This document shows, one piece after another, positions 19,372 to 33,000 of a DNA stretch of 64,000 nt. The stretch comes from Petunia secreta (lineage: Eukaryota > Streptophyta > Magnoliopsida > Solanales > Solanaceae): NCBI GenBank assembly GCA_029990175.1, contig JARKIP010000053.1, positions 17,130,001-17,194,000 of the forward strand. The letters are read 5' to 3'. Position 1 is the stretch's first letter; every line of letters starts with the position of its first letter. The position numbers were made by a program, and so were the translations under genes. The notes beneath the pieces are model-generated. The model was not told the DNA's origin, searched no databases, and saw nothing but the letters and a program-made list of their open reading frames with translations.

Positions 19372-19699
19372 AACACAATTGGGGCAGAAAAGAGAGATTA
19401 GGACTGAGAAAGTTTACTGATCAAAGAGAAAAGTGGCCAAGAAAATAGAGGTTAATTTATTGGGTGAAAGAAACAGAGTGTGAAGAATTACGTTTTAGGA
19501 GAAAAATGGTAGAATTTAGGGGCAGTAAATTTATGAGTGATGTCTTTTGTGCTTATGTTTAAGGATTTCACGTTAGTTACCATAAATAGCTATATTTTGT
19601 AAAAAAACTATTAAGATTTGCTATGTTTAATAATTTTTTTAAAATATATTTATGTTAGCTAATTAGGTGTCTTAAATTGTCTATTTGTGTAATTTTCCC

Positions 19700-21112
19700 A
19701 ACTGAGATTTTGGTGGTTCAGATGAAATTGCACTTTCAGCCATAGCCTAGCCTACTTGAAATTTTGACCTTTACTCAGTGTTATTTGATCTTTACGCTTA
19801 TAGACATACTTTGCATTTCTGCATACCTACTTTAAAATTTAGGCCTGTAATTCCAAATATAACATCAACTGGGAACCACCTTTTGTGGGCCTTGGGAAGT
19901 GCCTAGTACTTTCTTCTCAAGGCAATTGAACTTCTTACCTTAGGATCTCTGTTAGTAAAAATTACTCGGAGTTACTTTAGCAAAAGTAGACATAATCTAG
20001 GTGATCCAATACGTCTTATTAAATAAATTGTTAGGTGGTGATTCCAAAACCAATTCAAACGAGTTATCTAGTCAAACCCGACTTTCGAATTTAACCACTC
20101 AAAAATGTAGTGCGGCAATTGTATATAAAAATTATTCTATATTTCTACGTCATATTTGGTCTAAATCAACTCCAAATGACCCTAAGGTTAATATAGCCAC
20201 TTTTTCATGCTCAACCTTACAATTTTCAATGGTCCATTAAATCAGAATTGTAAAATAAAAAATTAATAAATTTGGTTTGTTAACCCCAACCCAATAATGT
20301 GGTGCTACAAAAGTTAAAGTGTCCACTTTGTCAAGCTCAATTTTTTTGAATTAAATCAGTTTAACCACAAATAAATAATGACTTGTAATTATTAGAAGAG
20401 GTAGGAAGGAGTGGGAAGAAGCTGAATAAATGAAAGAGTTATCAGAAGAGCTAAATAAAATAATGGGTCCTCGGGTTCGATGTATAAACCATAATAATCA
20501 TGATATATGAATCTATCTAATTTTATAAACCTAGTAAAAATAGCTCAGAAAATTCGGGCTTCAACCAAGCAAAATTAAACTGATTCAACATCCAAGTTAT
20601 GCAACTACAAGCATGGAGATTTTTAATCAAGAAACTAGTGATATGCATTTTGGTGGACATAACTATACAGAGAGGATAGGAGGAAAAATATCTATGGAGC
20701 TGGGAGAAAGATAATAGCTAGTAAAAAAATGAATTGACATGAACAAAATTTGGGCCTGATCGAAATGGTGGGGGAGGACGGAGGAGGGACGGAGGAAGGA
20801 GGGTGAGAGAGATAAAAATTGAAAGATTTGTGAAGTAGAGTTTTTATTTATTTTTCTTGAAAAAAGAAAATAAATTGAAATAGCCGATGTCACCTTTTAA
20901 TTGGATGTTTTGCCACGCTATTCAAAAGTGAACAATAAGCAATTTTGTTTTTAAACCGAGTGACGAAAACAGTTTAATACGAACACTTTGAATCATACTG
21001 GAATGTCTAACAGATACAACTCGTAATTGATGTGCTAAAGTGAAAGTTATTATCAAGTTTAAAGTATCGCTTATCTATATGACAAAAATAATTCATATAA
21101 TACTAATCCATA
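19700..21112. other. Intergenic, no feature recognised
   Basis: AT-rich sequence with short unconnected open frames only. I could not recognise a gene or element. Confidence 0.4.
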
Positions 21113-21496
21113 TCTATATATTCTAATTGAGAACTATAGACAAGTGATGTGGCATGCCTCTATGGCCACCATTCACTTCAAAATGTAAAGAAATCCACAT
21201 TTTAAAAAATCCCTCAAACAACTGCTTCTTTTCCTTTCCGTCATTTAATGTGTGGTGAAATTTAATGTAATTACAATATTTAATTTACAATATGCTTCCT
21301 CTTATCATATGCATTCAAAGTATTTTACGATGGTCTTTTCTCCATGCCATATTGTAACCGTGAGTGAATCTGTAATGTAATTACAATGATAATATTATAA
21401 CGGAAGAAAGCAACGGTTGCAATTGTCCTGCAAATAAAGATTACCATTTAATGTTGCAATAAATATTTTTTCTAAATATTTTTACCTCACTTTTCT

Positions 21497-21743
21497 CTTA
21501 TATATATAAAGCAGCATAAAGACCATCCCCAGCAGAGAAGAATTCTCTGTGATTGAAATGGATCAACAAGATTACGAGACCCTATTGTTTGTTTGTTTCT
21601 ATTTTGTTTTTGGTATGTCAGTAAAGGAAAAAAGCAATATGGAGAAAAGATTAGTTTTTATCTGTTACTTAGAATATATAATATGTCGTGGTATTCTCTT
21701 CTCCTTTCATATATATGTTATCTTTTTGAAAGCTTTGGTTTAA
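21497..21743 (+). other. TATA-led short open frame inside Helitron
   Basis: A TATATATAAA box near 21500 is followed about 45-60 bp later by an ATG (21549, or 21558 giving MDQQDYE) and a frame of about 60 codons. The protein is hydrophobic and I recognise no family. It may be a captured promoter and first exon of a host gene. Support is weak. Confidence 0.25.
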
Positions 21744-22340
21744 TTCTTTAATTCTGTCAATAGTCTATTTCATGTCTTACACTTCTATAACCTTTCCTTT
21801 TAGTTAGTCAAATATCTATCTAAGGGGATAGAATGATGGATACATGCAACTATCACAATTTTACGCTTATAAAATAGTTTTCCTTATTTTCGTATCAGGT
21901 CATTCACGGCTGCCATCTTTAACATTCTTATGGTCTTGGCAAGATTATCATGAGCTACTATAGTCTATAGATATGTATCAGCACTTGAATATCAATTTGT
22001 AGAAGAATATCATCCAACAATTGGCTTGGGTAATTCATTTCCATGGATGTTTTTACTGATTCCACTGCGAACATACAAATGTGAATCCTTCGGATCTGCA
22101 AGTCTCCGTTGAACTCAGAAATATGAATATTGAATAGAAATCTATTCCACCACATTCAGTAGATTGACAAGGTGATGTGGCATGCCTCAATGACAAAGTC
22201 TTTTCCTAATTATTGAGGGAAGTTATTACTATATTAAATTTACCTTCTCTTATGATATGCATTGACGTTTTTGGTATGCAAATAATGATAGTTATTGTCT
22301 TTTTAGTTTCTACAACCTGTCATTTGCACCATATTTAATG

Positions 22341-22591
22341 CTCCTTCCGTTTCAAATGAGTTGTCACCTTCAGCTTTTTCACGCACATTAAGAAAATCAT
22401 TAAATAAAGTATGTATTTTACTATGCTACCCTTATTTAATGTTTGACTATTAATTTTTGTTGAGAATTCTTTTAATTATTAAACACATAGTTGGAAAAGA
22501 CTAACAATTTTAGTCTTGAAATCCTAAAGTATCAACTAATTTGGGACAAATGATTATTGCTAAAGTGTTAACTAATTTGGGACGGAGAGAG
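22341..22591. mobile_element. Stowaway-type MITE
   Basis: Ends CTCCTTCCGTTTCAAATGAG and, inverted, CTCTCTCCGTCCCAAATTAG match the common plant CTCCCTCCGTCCC terminus. Length is 251 bp. The right flank is TA; the left flank is TG, consistent with a mutated TA duplication. It lies inside the Helitron. Confidence 0.7.
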
Positions 22592-23842
22592 TAATAAAGA
22601 AACGGTGGAGTAATTAGCTATTACTATAGTGAAGTAGATACCTAATAAATGTTTTGTTAATAATTAGAGTATGTTATACCGATAGGCTATCTTCTTTTGG
22701 GAAGAGGATATATATATTTTTTAAAGTAGCCAGAGCTCAAGAAGACCCATAATATATTTGCTTTTCTCTCCATGTTGGTTGATTTTACTCCATGTTCGCA
22801 TATTATTTTTTTATTGTGCTTACTATCTTTTTAATAGTTCGCTTTAGCTGTACGGTGTGAAATGTTATTTTGATGATTTTTGTTTGAAGATTCGTAAGAA
22901 TTGAAAGATGTGGTCACCAGAGAAATTACTTGAAGATGAGTCCATGGAGCTTGGACATATCCAATAGTGCCACAGCCTGCCAAGTGGTAATTTTGGGCTA
23001 ATATATATTTGCTTTTAGTTTTTTCCATTTCAATTTAAACATAAGTAGTATGTAACATGTTATTAGGAAGAAGCTTTGTCATGATCAGTTTTATCACTAT
23101 AGCTCTTTTGGCGAAAAAAAGAAAAGAACAAACATCAAAAAGATAGGAGCATTAGTATATGATGATGGTGGAGTGGGTAAATTTTTTATTGTAGAGTTTT
23201 ATACATGAAAGAGGTACATTTTTGTGCATGTATTTGGTATTATTGTGTAAACAAAGACAATCTTCAGCAATTGAGTATTTTGAGTTTAGTTTATAAAGCA
23301 ATAAACTCCCTGTTTGAGATGATAAAACATGCATAGTAAGTTAAACTTTGGGATTCATTTTTATGGGAGGAGAAGAACTTGATGAAACGTATATGCACCT
23401 TATTTCATTTATCCTTTTTTTTCTTTCACTTTGAAAAATGATAATTGTTGGATTTATGTGAATAATTTTCTCTATAATTAATATTTCATTTTCTTAAATC
23501 ATATATCATCTTATTTAATCATCTAATTTTATTTTATAATCAAGTAGATTTTGCACTCCAATTCAGACCTTCATATATCGATTGAGAATATTCTTGAGGA
23601 AGAGTATAATGTAGGCCATAAAGTTATAGATACTCTAATTCACACTAAAGTAAGAAAATGCATACTAAAAAAATTTAAAAAGTAGTAATATCAATGAATT
23701 ATTAATAGTGTTACCGTTGTATATATCGAAGATAAAATAATTCAAAAGTAAATATTGTTATTAAAAAAATTATATCAAAAATTATTTAACTATATATTTT
23801 TTAATTTTTAATGACCGCGCGAGAGCGGTCCCATTCACTAGT

Positions 23843-24063
23843 TCTCTATATTACAATCCCATCACAGTATAACTTGTAATCAACACATAAAAACTTTATT
23901 CAAATACAAGGGCTTCCAAAGCTTATTGCTTGGGGAAAAAGAAAAACAATTATACTTCCATTAGTCCATAGCTAAAGGGCTTAAACGTCACAATAGCTTT
24001 ACTCATTTCCCTCTTTTGATACAAATTCAGTGTTTCAATTACATTTCCTAGGGTTTTTTCAAA
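23843..24063 (+). promoter_or_regulatory. RPN1 proximal promoter / 5' UTR remnant
   Basis: Only 221 bp separate the Helitron 3' end from the RPN1 ATG. The segment holds a telo-box-like TAGGGTTT (24049-24056) and an ACGTCA word near 23988. AAGGGCTT appears twice (near 23909 and 23974). I see no convincing TATA box here, as is common for plant housekeeping genes. The start of transcription cannot be placed from sequence alone. Confidence 0.5.
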
Positions 24064-27000
24064 ATGTCAAAAACTTCAGAGGATCCAAACAGTACCGGAG
24101 AAGAGGCTACTGTGAAGGTTCCGTCAAAGGATCCAAAGAAAAAGGATGATAAGAAAGACGAAGATCTCGTAAGTATTATTAAATGTTGATAAAAATTAGT
24201 ACAAATTTGACTTAGTGAAAAGGAAAATAAATGATTTTATTAATTCATTTGTTGTTTTGATATGTTTTTTTTTTTTTAGTCTGAAGAGGATTTAGCGTTG
24301 AAGCAACAATTGGAGCTCTACGTCGAAAGAGTTCAGGATGCGGATCCCGGTCTTCAGAAAGTTGCACTGGAGAGTATGAGGTATTTTAATTTCATTTAGT
24401 TCAGTTGAAAATGTGTAGATATTGGCATTTATGATAGTTCTCGATACCTGTGCTAGTGGGAGGTACTAGGTAGTTGGGGTGTGTACAAGCTGGTCTGGAC
24501 AATGTGGTTACAAAATAATTATAGTGGTACATTTGAGTGTTTATTGGCTTAAGAGGCATGATTATAGGTGTGGTATGAGGTATTATAATTTTCATTTAGT
24601 ACATTTGAAAATGTAGAGCTGATAGTACCCGGTACTTGTGCGGGTGGGAGGTAGTAGGTGCCTCGTGGAATTAGTTGAGGTGTGCATAAGCTAGCCCTGA
24701 TACCACGGTTATAAAAATAATGATAAGAGTATATTTGAGTGTTTATTGGCTTAAGAGGCGTGTTTATGAAACTTTTGTGTAGAGTAGAATTTTGGGATGG
24801 TTATGGAAAACATTTATGTTAGGATTTTTAAAGTTGTATATGACGGAACTATTGGGAGATAAGTCGTTTTGCACGTGTGAGACGACTGTTGAGAATTTTG
24901 TTTAGTTCTTTAATGCGGTTTCTTGTAAGAGTGCTAATAGTAGGTGGAAGGGGGTCCTTCGTTCTTATCGTTTATGAATCTACATGAAATGTGCCACTTG
25001 CACCTATGATTAGAATGAGCTTGTTATCGGTATACAATCATAATCATTTTTTTTAATGACCGTGGTGCCCGTTGCGCGCACCTCGGCTAATTCCATGGGT
25101 TACTTGCTACCTCCTATTAGCACATGCCGAGTAATACTGTCTACCAAGGCTTGGACAGATGGAAAGAACTCACCTAGTGTGTTTTACCTTTGTTGCGAGT
25201 TGAACCTTAGATGATGGTTCTTAACCCATTTCATTGTCCACTAGGCCATTAATCATGATAGCTTTATGTGCAAGAGAGGTAGTACGTGGAAGAAGGTTGA
25301 AGACGGTCAGTTGTTCTTTTGGTTTGTGAATCTCTAGGATATGCGCCAAGTACACCTAGGTTAAAAACAAGTGACCTATTAGTACATGTGCATAAAATAC
25401 AGGGGCTACGTCCTCTCGTTGATAGTCCATATTAAACATTGATGGATTAGAACTTGCAGTCAATGGCCAAATGGATATCTGATAGATTGCCGGTGTTAAA
25501 GTAAGCCCGTGAGACATACTTATCACCTGTGCATATTTAGGTGTCGCATTTTTAAAAATACTGATTTCTTTCATTACATCACACAGTTTGACTTGAGATG
25601 AAGATAATTCAATATTTATAATGTATAGTCTAAATATTTAATAAACACCGAAAAGTATAGTCAATCTATTTGTAACGTACACTGTATATTCAACAGGGTA
25701 TATCGACAGTAGAAAGTCAATGTTTTAAGAAGAATGACACGACAGTTTCAGATTGTCAAACCCACAAGTTAATGATGTTTACAATTATAGGAGAAAAATA
25801 GGATCCTATCTTTTTGTTTATTCTTCTTTTCTTTGTTGCAGGCAGGAAATTCGTACTGCAACAAGCTCCATGACATCCGTTCCAAAACCACTAAAGTTCT
25901 TGCGTCCTCATTATGGAACACTAAAGGGATTTTATGAGAAAATGCCGGATTCTGATTTGAAGGTATTGAATTCTATCCTGCACTTCTTTGTTGTTAAATT
26001 TGAGTATTCTAATTCACATGTTTTAACTTCACTGCATGCAGAAACTTCTAGCTGATATACTCTCTGTTCTGGCTTTGACAATGTCTGCGGAAGGAGAAAG
26101 GGTATGATCTATTTACTCTGTAGATATACTATTAATTCTGTTGGTGTGAGCTTAAGCATCTTCATCAGCTATAAGGCTTATTTAATTTTCTTTGGTCCCT
26201 ACAGGAGAGCTTGAAGTATAGATTGCTGGGATCTCAAGGTGACATTGGTTCCTGGGGACATGAATATGTTAGGTAAGTATGTGTTTCTTTGTACTCCAGC
26301 TATCCAGAATATATTGTAAGCTCTACCAGTGCAGATCTTAGTTTGATGTTGCATGAATATGAATTTCTAATGGTATTTTGTTGCAAAAGATGACATTTTA
26401 GTTGTTTTACATAACACTTGATGCGTATTAAAGACATGTTGTCATATCTGATTTCTTCCTTATTCATTCTTGTCTGTTATCTGACAAAAGAATTCAGTTT
26501 CCTCCCGTATTTGGTTGTCACTGCTTAATGCTGACTGTTTGTGACAGGAACTTGGCTGGAGAAATTGGACAGGAGTATGCAAAACGGCAGGTTAGTATTT
26601 CCTTATTTCTGAGGTTCTTGGAAAGTCTGAGCAAATTGTAGCAGTGCAGTTCACGTATTAGCGCTTTTTATTCGGGAATTTTTTGTCTCCAGTCTAATAT
26701 TAATATATTTTTGGATCAGCATTACATGCTATTACATCTGCCCAACTTCATCTGAGTCTGCTCTCTATGCAGCCAATGCTTTAATATTCTCTCCATCATC
26801 ACTAGTATGTTTATATGAGTCGCATTAAATCTTAGCTCCATGCCAAATCAGACACGATCTCACAAAATGAGTTGGAAGGAGTAATATATTTACTGTTGTA
26901 TCTAGTATTTTACAAAATCCTTGTACTTGCCAAATGTTTACATATAGAATTCTTTTGAGGTAAATATTTCTTTAATGTTGTGCCTTGGCCTAAAATCCAT

Positions 27001-30000
27001 TGTTGTTTTAAGAATTGGGTAAAAGAAAAAAGTTCCTGCCTTATTGGGGAAAGGGAAAGCTACAGAGATGGGCAATATTCTGGACAAAGCCTATTATATT
27101 AAGGGCCCAAAAAAGAGCTAAGGCACCATTAATAAATGTATGGAGGCGCATTTGTTACTTAAAGGATCCCTGCGCCTCAAGTAAAGGAATAATGAGATAT
27201 TGGATATGCTGCTTAGAATGGAATATTGCAACCTGACACTTACCAAAGTAGTAGCAGATAAAAGAAAGTTGAATGAACTCAAAGCTTGCATGCAATATAA
27301 ACCATTGGAAAGCCGGGAGCAATGGATAGGGAAGGAAGTTAATTGAATGGAATGTGAGGGGTCTATATGATGACAATAAGCGCATCACACTCAAAATGCT
27401 CATGCACTAACAAAAAGCTAATGTTTGGTGTCTACAAGAAACAAAACTGGCACGACAGAAATATATAGACTTTGGGGGAGTCATTGGGTCGATTTACTAG
27501 CATAGGGGAGAAAAGATAGATTATTAAATACTATAGGACTAAAAGCTGTGTAATGTGTTGACTACCAGAAGGGTACTTCTACCATTTCTCGTGTTTTTAA
27601 AAGTCCACTTGGGGAATTTATTTGGTATTTACTGGTGGACCACTGGTCGGATACAGATACAGGAAGAAGAGAACTTTGGCTTGAGCTAGCTACTATTAGG
27701 GGTCTCTGGAATATACCAAGGTTCATTGGAGGAGATTTAAATATGATCAGATTTGTGGTTAAAAAATTGAGTCGCGAGCATGTCAAAAGCAATGAGAATG
27801 TTCTTTGATTTTATCAGGAAATGTCACTAGTGGATTTGCCACTGTCAAGGGGTGAGGACAACATCCAAGCTTCAGTAATCGATCAATTTGGAGGTTTTAC
27901 GGTTAGAAATAGGGCAAATGGGGCTATGACAGTTGTACATTTGATATAGCGTACATGCAGTTGAAACGCTAATTTTCTTCTGGGCAAATCATAGACTGAT
28001 TCTATATTTAATGGCGATCCTCCTTATATTTTAAGCTCAGGTTACACATTAACTTGGGGAAAAACTTATTTATCCTGACAGGTTGACTCTGATGTGTGTT
28101 GGATAGCATCCCAACATACTACATGTCTCCCTTTCGTATTTCGTCCAAGGTATTAAAGCGGTTGGATTTAATTAGGAGAAACCTCATATGGAAAAAATGC
28201 ATTGCGTAGCCTAAATTCCATTTGGTCAAATGAATTGATTAATCACCCAATAACAGGGAGGGTTCCGAGTGTGAAACCTTTCAGTTCACAACAAACTATC
28301 AAATGTCTACGGAGGTACTATAAAGAGGATGTTGCTTTCTAGAGGAAGAATATGAATGCAAAACAGGGAAAGAGGGAGAATGCAGCCTCTGAAACACTTG
28401 AAGTCTCCCTGTATCCTCTCATGGGGCTGGTCCATGGAAGTTTATTAGTCATTTATAGGAAGACTGTAGTAAATACATAAAGTTGAACGTTGCAAATGGT
28501 GAACTAATAATTTTTTAGGACAAATTGTCGTACAATCATTCTCTGCCAGAGTTATTTCAAAATCCTTTGTTCTGTAATCTGTTTGGCAACACACCCATTA
28601 CTATGGAACAATTTAGAGAAGGAGACAACTGGAATATCTTCTTTGTGAGAGATATCTCTCCTTTAGGGGAAATTTTGAAGACCAGGGAATGGAGGAGCTG
28701 ATGATTTTTCTGGCAAGACTGGAAGAGGTTTCACTAGATCGAAACAAATAGAACTCAATATACTGCAGGACACTGCAGACTCCTGCCATCTGTTTCTGCA
28801 CTGTCCAGTTGCAACGGATATATGGAATATGTTTCTTCGCCTTTTTATTATTCATTGGGTCATGCCCTACAGTATGTAGAGAAGCCTAATAGAAGATTTG
28901 ACAGACTGTTCCAGCAACTATTTTTTGGTGCCTTTGGCTTGGAAGGAATAGCACATGCTTTGAAGGAAACTCTTCTCTTATCCACCTTCTGAAATATGGA
29001 TGTCTCACAAACATTTTTTCTGGAGTAAACATCATACTGCAGATAATTTAGTTCATATTTTCGGCTCTATTAGCTCCTTGCGAAGCATTTAGAAGGTTCA
29101 GGAACGAACCTTTTTTTGCTATAAGTTGTTAAATTTCATCATCGTCTGATGCAATTATTAATTAAATTTCACTTTCCCTGATAAAAAAAGAGAATAAGAA
29201 ATGAGTTCCTTCTTTGAGACATGCTTTTTACTTCTAAATCATGCTATGATTCTGACATAAATCAGCTTGCATGTATTTATGCTCTGTATACGTATTATTC
29301 CAGAGTGAAGAGGGCCCGATTGATGATCTGATGGAGCTTGTGCAACAAATTGTTTCTTTCAACATGAAGGTATCATTTTTCACATTTGATTTATGTTGTC
29401 AATTGCGACAAAGTTGCAGGATAGAGTATAGGAGGTTGCTAACATACATGGGACTCCCGAGCAGAGAGATATATCTCTCAATATTTATCTACCCTAACAT
29501 ATGGAAGGAAAGGAATGCAAGAATTTCTGAAAGCAAATCCGAATCTGTAATTACTGTTAAATACAGATGTATTTCTCTCTTAATTTTTTGGTGTAACATG
29601 GCAAATGCAAATGATACCGAGGCCATGATAGACTTTTTGAGCTCACTACATGACATGTAGTGATGCTACCCCCTGTATATAATTTTTACAGCACACTTTT
29701 GTTGCTGGATTTCAATAAAATTCCTTTTAATGATCAAAACTTTTTTTTATCTACCCTGTTCTTGCCAGAATGATTCAATTTTTGTTTTATTTTGCATGCA
29801 GCATAATGCCGAGCCTGATGCTGTCGATCTTTTAATTGAGGTACTGTTTCTTTGCCTGTACTATGCATCATTTTGTACTATCTGTATCAGTGATAAATCT
29901 CTTTGCGTTATTCTAGGTTGAAGACCTTGATCTCTTGGTGGAGCACGTGGACAGCAGCAATTGTAAAAGGACATGCTCCTATGTCAGCAGTTTTGCAAAG

Positions 30001-33000
30001 TAAGTTGGCTCCAGTACATGTTTGTGGATATTTCCATGTTGAATATGATGAGTTACATATGAGCTTTTGTATGACACTATATTTTTCTCCCTTTGTTTAT
30101 TCCTCTCCCTTATCCGTGGTTTCGCCTAACCAGAATCTTTGATGTTGACTTCAGCTTCAACTAACAGTTTAAATCACAAATCCTGATATTCTTCTTCTTA
30201 AGCAAAGTTCATTTATTACTAAGCTAATGTAAGCACCAGAGAAATTTATATACTCCTTTTGAGCATCTTGAACATGCATATACATGATCTTATCTGTTGT
30301 TACATTGTTGTGTTAGCAGATTCATAGATTTAAAACTTGAAAAATTAAGGAATTTCCTTACTAGAGCTTTCTTGATTCTGTGGAAGGTTATTTTTCTTCC
30401 CTCGTTTACCTTAGGGGACTAGTTGTTTTCTCAAAAATGGAGATTCATATCAAGGCATCCACAGATTTTCAATAAGCAGGCAAGATTGCAATAGGTTGTG
30501 AGTTCAATCAGAGATTAGATCATGATATCTAATAAGAATTAGTTGGCTATGTTTGAAAAATAAAGTAAAGGTATATTCTTTGAGTAGACACGAGACACCC
30601 TTTCCTTCCTAGTACCCCCTGGAGTTGGAAGCGAATCTTCAGATAATAGATAGCGCTATGGATGTGATAATTTAATATAAGACTTCTTATTTGCACAGCA
30701 AAATCTTGAATTATTACATTGTGTTGTCTGATTAATAGTGTATGATGTTTGCCCCGAGGCTTAGTCAAGTGGCAAAGGTTGAGGGACTTGTGACTTAGGT
30801 CACAGGTTCGAGCCCTGTGCCATGCAATCTTAGTTTGGTATTTAAGTGGAGATGATGGAGCGATGGGCCCATTATCCCGGAGTTTAAAAAGCTGCCTTGG
30901 TCCTAAGGATTGGCCTCAGACAGATTTCCCGGTCATAAAATAAAGATTAATAGTGTATCCCGTTCCAGTCTTGCTTGAGCGGCTGGGAGTTTCAAACTCC
31001 TTTCCCCCACTATAAGCTTAAGTTTGTTGCTGTCTACCTTGTGTTAGAAGGCAAGCATACTTTCGTTTGTCTGCTTTTTGTCTGTATCAATCTTTCTTCC
31101 ATCTGATTTTGTGTCTACGACTTCTGCCTCAGCACTCACGTCTTTTGCTGTCATACAGATACCTCCCGGGACCTGATGACATGTTGGTTCTTGATATTGC
31201 ATACACTATATACATGAAGTTCGAGGAGTATCCTCTTGCACTCGTGACTGCATTAGCCTTAGACAACATGCAGGTCCGCACTGCTTACTATTACTTGCTT
31301 TTTCTCTTGTATTTTTGTAATTTTCAATTTACTCTGACCTCTGAAGTATGTATGTCAGTGACTACCTTGTCCCAAAAAAAAAAAAAAAAGTCTGTCAGTG
31401 ACTAGTGGGTTTTTAGATTGTAAATTTGAAATCTGAGTTCTTATAATTGTTATGGTTTGCATTTTCTCTTGCAGTATATAAAGCAAATTTTTACGTCATG
31501 TGATGATCTTCTACGGAAGAAGCAGTTCTGTTACATACTTGCTCGTCATGTAAGTTCTCCATTGTGCTATTTTGTTCAGTCAGAAGGTTCCAGCATGCTG
31601 AGAAATTCAATTTTCTTTCTGGTTCTTCCTTTTGCGTTTTCTGTTTTTTGGGGGGTGGGGGGGTGGGGGGGAGGAGGGTCGCAGAGTACCTCTAACTCAG
31701 ATTCTTGTCTCTGGTCCCTGAGGTTCTATAGCAGTGCTTTTTCACTGCTACTCTATGAGATTATTATTGGTGAAATGATCACCAAACAACTTGTCAAAGA
31801 ATGATACAGTGAACTATCACTCCTTTTTTTTTTTATTTTTTTTATTTTGATGAAGTAAATAATCTTATTAATAATGAAAGGGAACACCCCGTTTACAAGC
31901 CGTATACCAAAAAGTATAGAACCTACATCAAGAAAAAGTTCTCTACAATAGAAACCCAATCATCTATACACATTGGAGCCTCATGGGTACACCAAAAAGA
32001 AATGAGAAACAAAAGACTACAATGCATCTTAGTAAAACTACTCATGACCCCTTAATAAACTCATATTCCTCTTTTTCTCGACCCCATCATTTATTTTATT
32101 TCCCTAAAATTGTTGTGCTCTATATTACCTGCCAGGTATATGGCTTCAGGTCTATATAGCAGACAAAAGAATTCTGATTTATTTCTGTAGGTGGCCTATA
32201 CGGCCTGTCAACATATTTTTATGTTTAATGATAGATCCTAGATGCTATTTTCAAAAAAAAAATGATAGAACCAAGATGCTAATTTGATGATTGTGAATCA
32301 CAGGGTCAAACTTTTGAGCTTGATGAAGAGATGTGTGCAGGTGATGAAGAGAGAGAAGGATTACAGGAAATAATTAACAATGTGAAATTAAGTGAAGGCT
32401 ATCTTGCACTTGCTCGTGATATTGAGGTCATGGAACCCAAAACCCCTGACGACATATACAAGGTTAGCCCTAATAAATTATACATCTCCTTGTATGCTTT
32501 CTTTGCATATACTGTTGTTTTTGTTCGATATTCCGCACTAGAAGCAATTGACTTGACATTGTCCTGGAGGTATATCTCCATCTGTTTTTATGTTCTGCAA
32601 GAAAAGTATCTCATGTCATTCTTGCATTGTTTTCGCCAGCATCCAGTTCCAGTTCAGTTATTAATTATCTACAAATATATGCTCATTTCTTTAAATTGCT
32701 CTTCTTTTTACTTTATTTCATCCCTTTTTTCCCCTCCTTCCTCATGTTCTGAATAAATTTGGGACTAGTTTGTCTCAATTTTCTTTTGCCCCTTGGCTGA
32801 GCATTCTAAGAAAGATAAAGAACGACAACTCGAACAAACGATCTGTTTAGGATACTGTCATTTATGAAAACACTTCATCCAAGAAAATCATCCTTATGTT
32901 TAATGGTATTATCACAAAGGAAAAACTTATCTAAATTGCCACTAAATCACGTCGTGTTTTGATATATTAGGCACATTTGCTTGATGGCCGAGCTAGTACG

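Larger units (their letters stand above)
17548..19699. mobile_element. Mutator-like element (MULE) carrying a gene fragment
   Basis: Terminal inverted repeats start GGGATTTTTACATAAATAGA on the left and, read inward from the right, GGGAAAATTACACAAATAGA, with similarity continuing through ATAGCTAT words for roughly 100 bp. Nine-base flanks are AATTGAAAT (17539-17547) and AACTGAGAT (19700-19708), matching at seven of nine with two transitions. A 9-bp TSD is typical of Mutator-like elements. No MuDR transposase is visible, so the element is non-autonomous. It carries the DUF1985-like pseudogene on the minus strand and a Tourist MITE. Confidence 0.72.
21113..23842 (+). mobile_element. Non-autonomous Helitron
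   Basis: The 3' end is diagnostic: a hairpin ACCGC-GCGAGA-GCGGT (about 23813-23830) followed eight bases later by CTAGT at 23838-23842, then a host T. The proposed 5' end is TCTATATATTCTAATTGAG at 21113, preceded by a host A, which fits Helitron insertion between A and T. A relative of the 5'-terminal words GTGATGTGGCATGCCTC (21146) recurs at about 22172, suggesting an internal duplication or a second nested end. No Rep/helicase frame is present. The 3' end is better supported than the 5' end. Confidence 0.68.

Noticed and set aside
22895..22985. Possible miRNA precursor near CCATGGAGCTTGGACA
   Set aside because: I could not find a complementary arm giving a convincing stem.
30750..30830. 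Possible tRNA gene with A and B boxes
   Set aside because: No full cloverleaf or acceptor stem, a non-tRNA body follows, and a 14-bp TSD flanks the unit, so it is a SINE.
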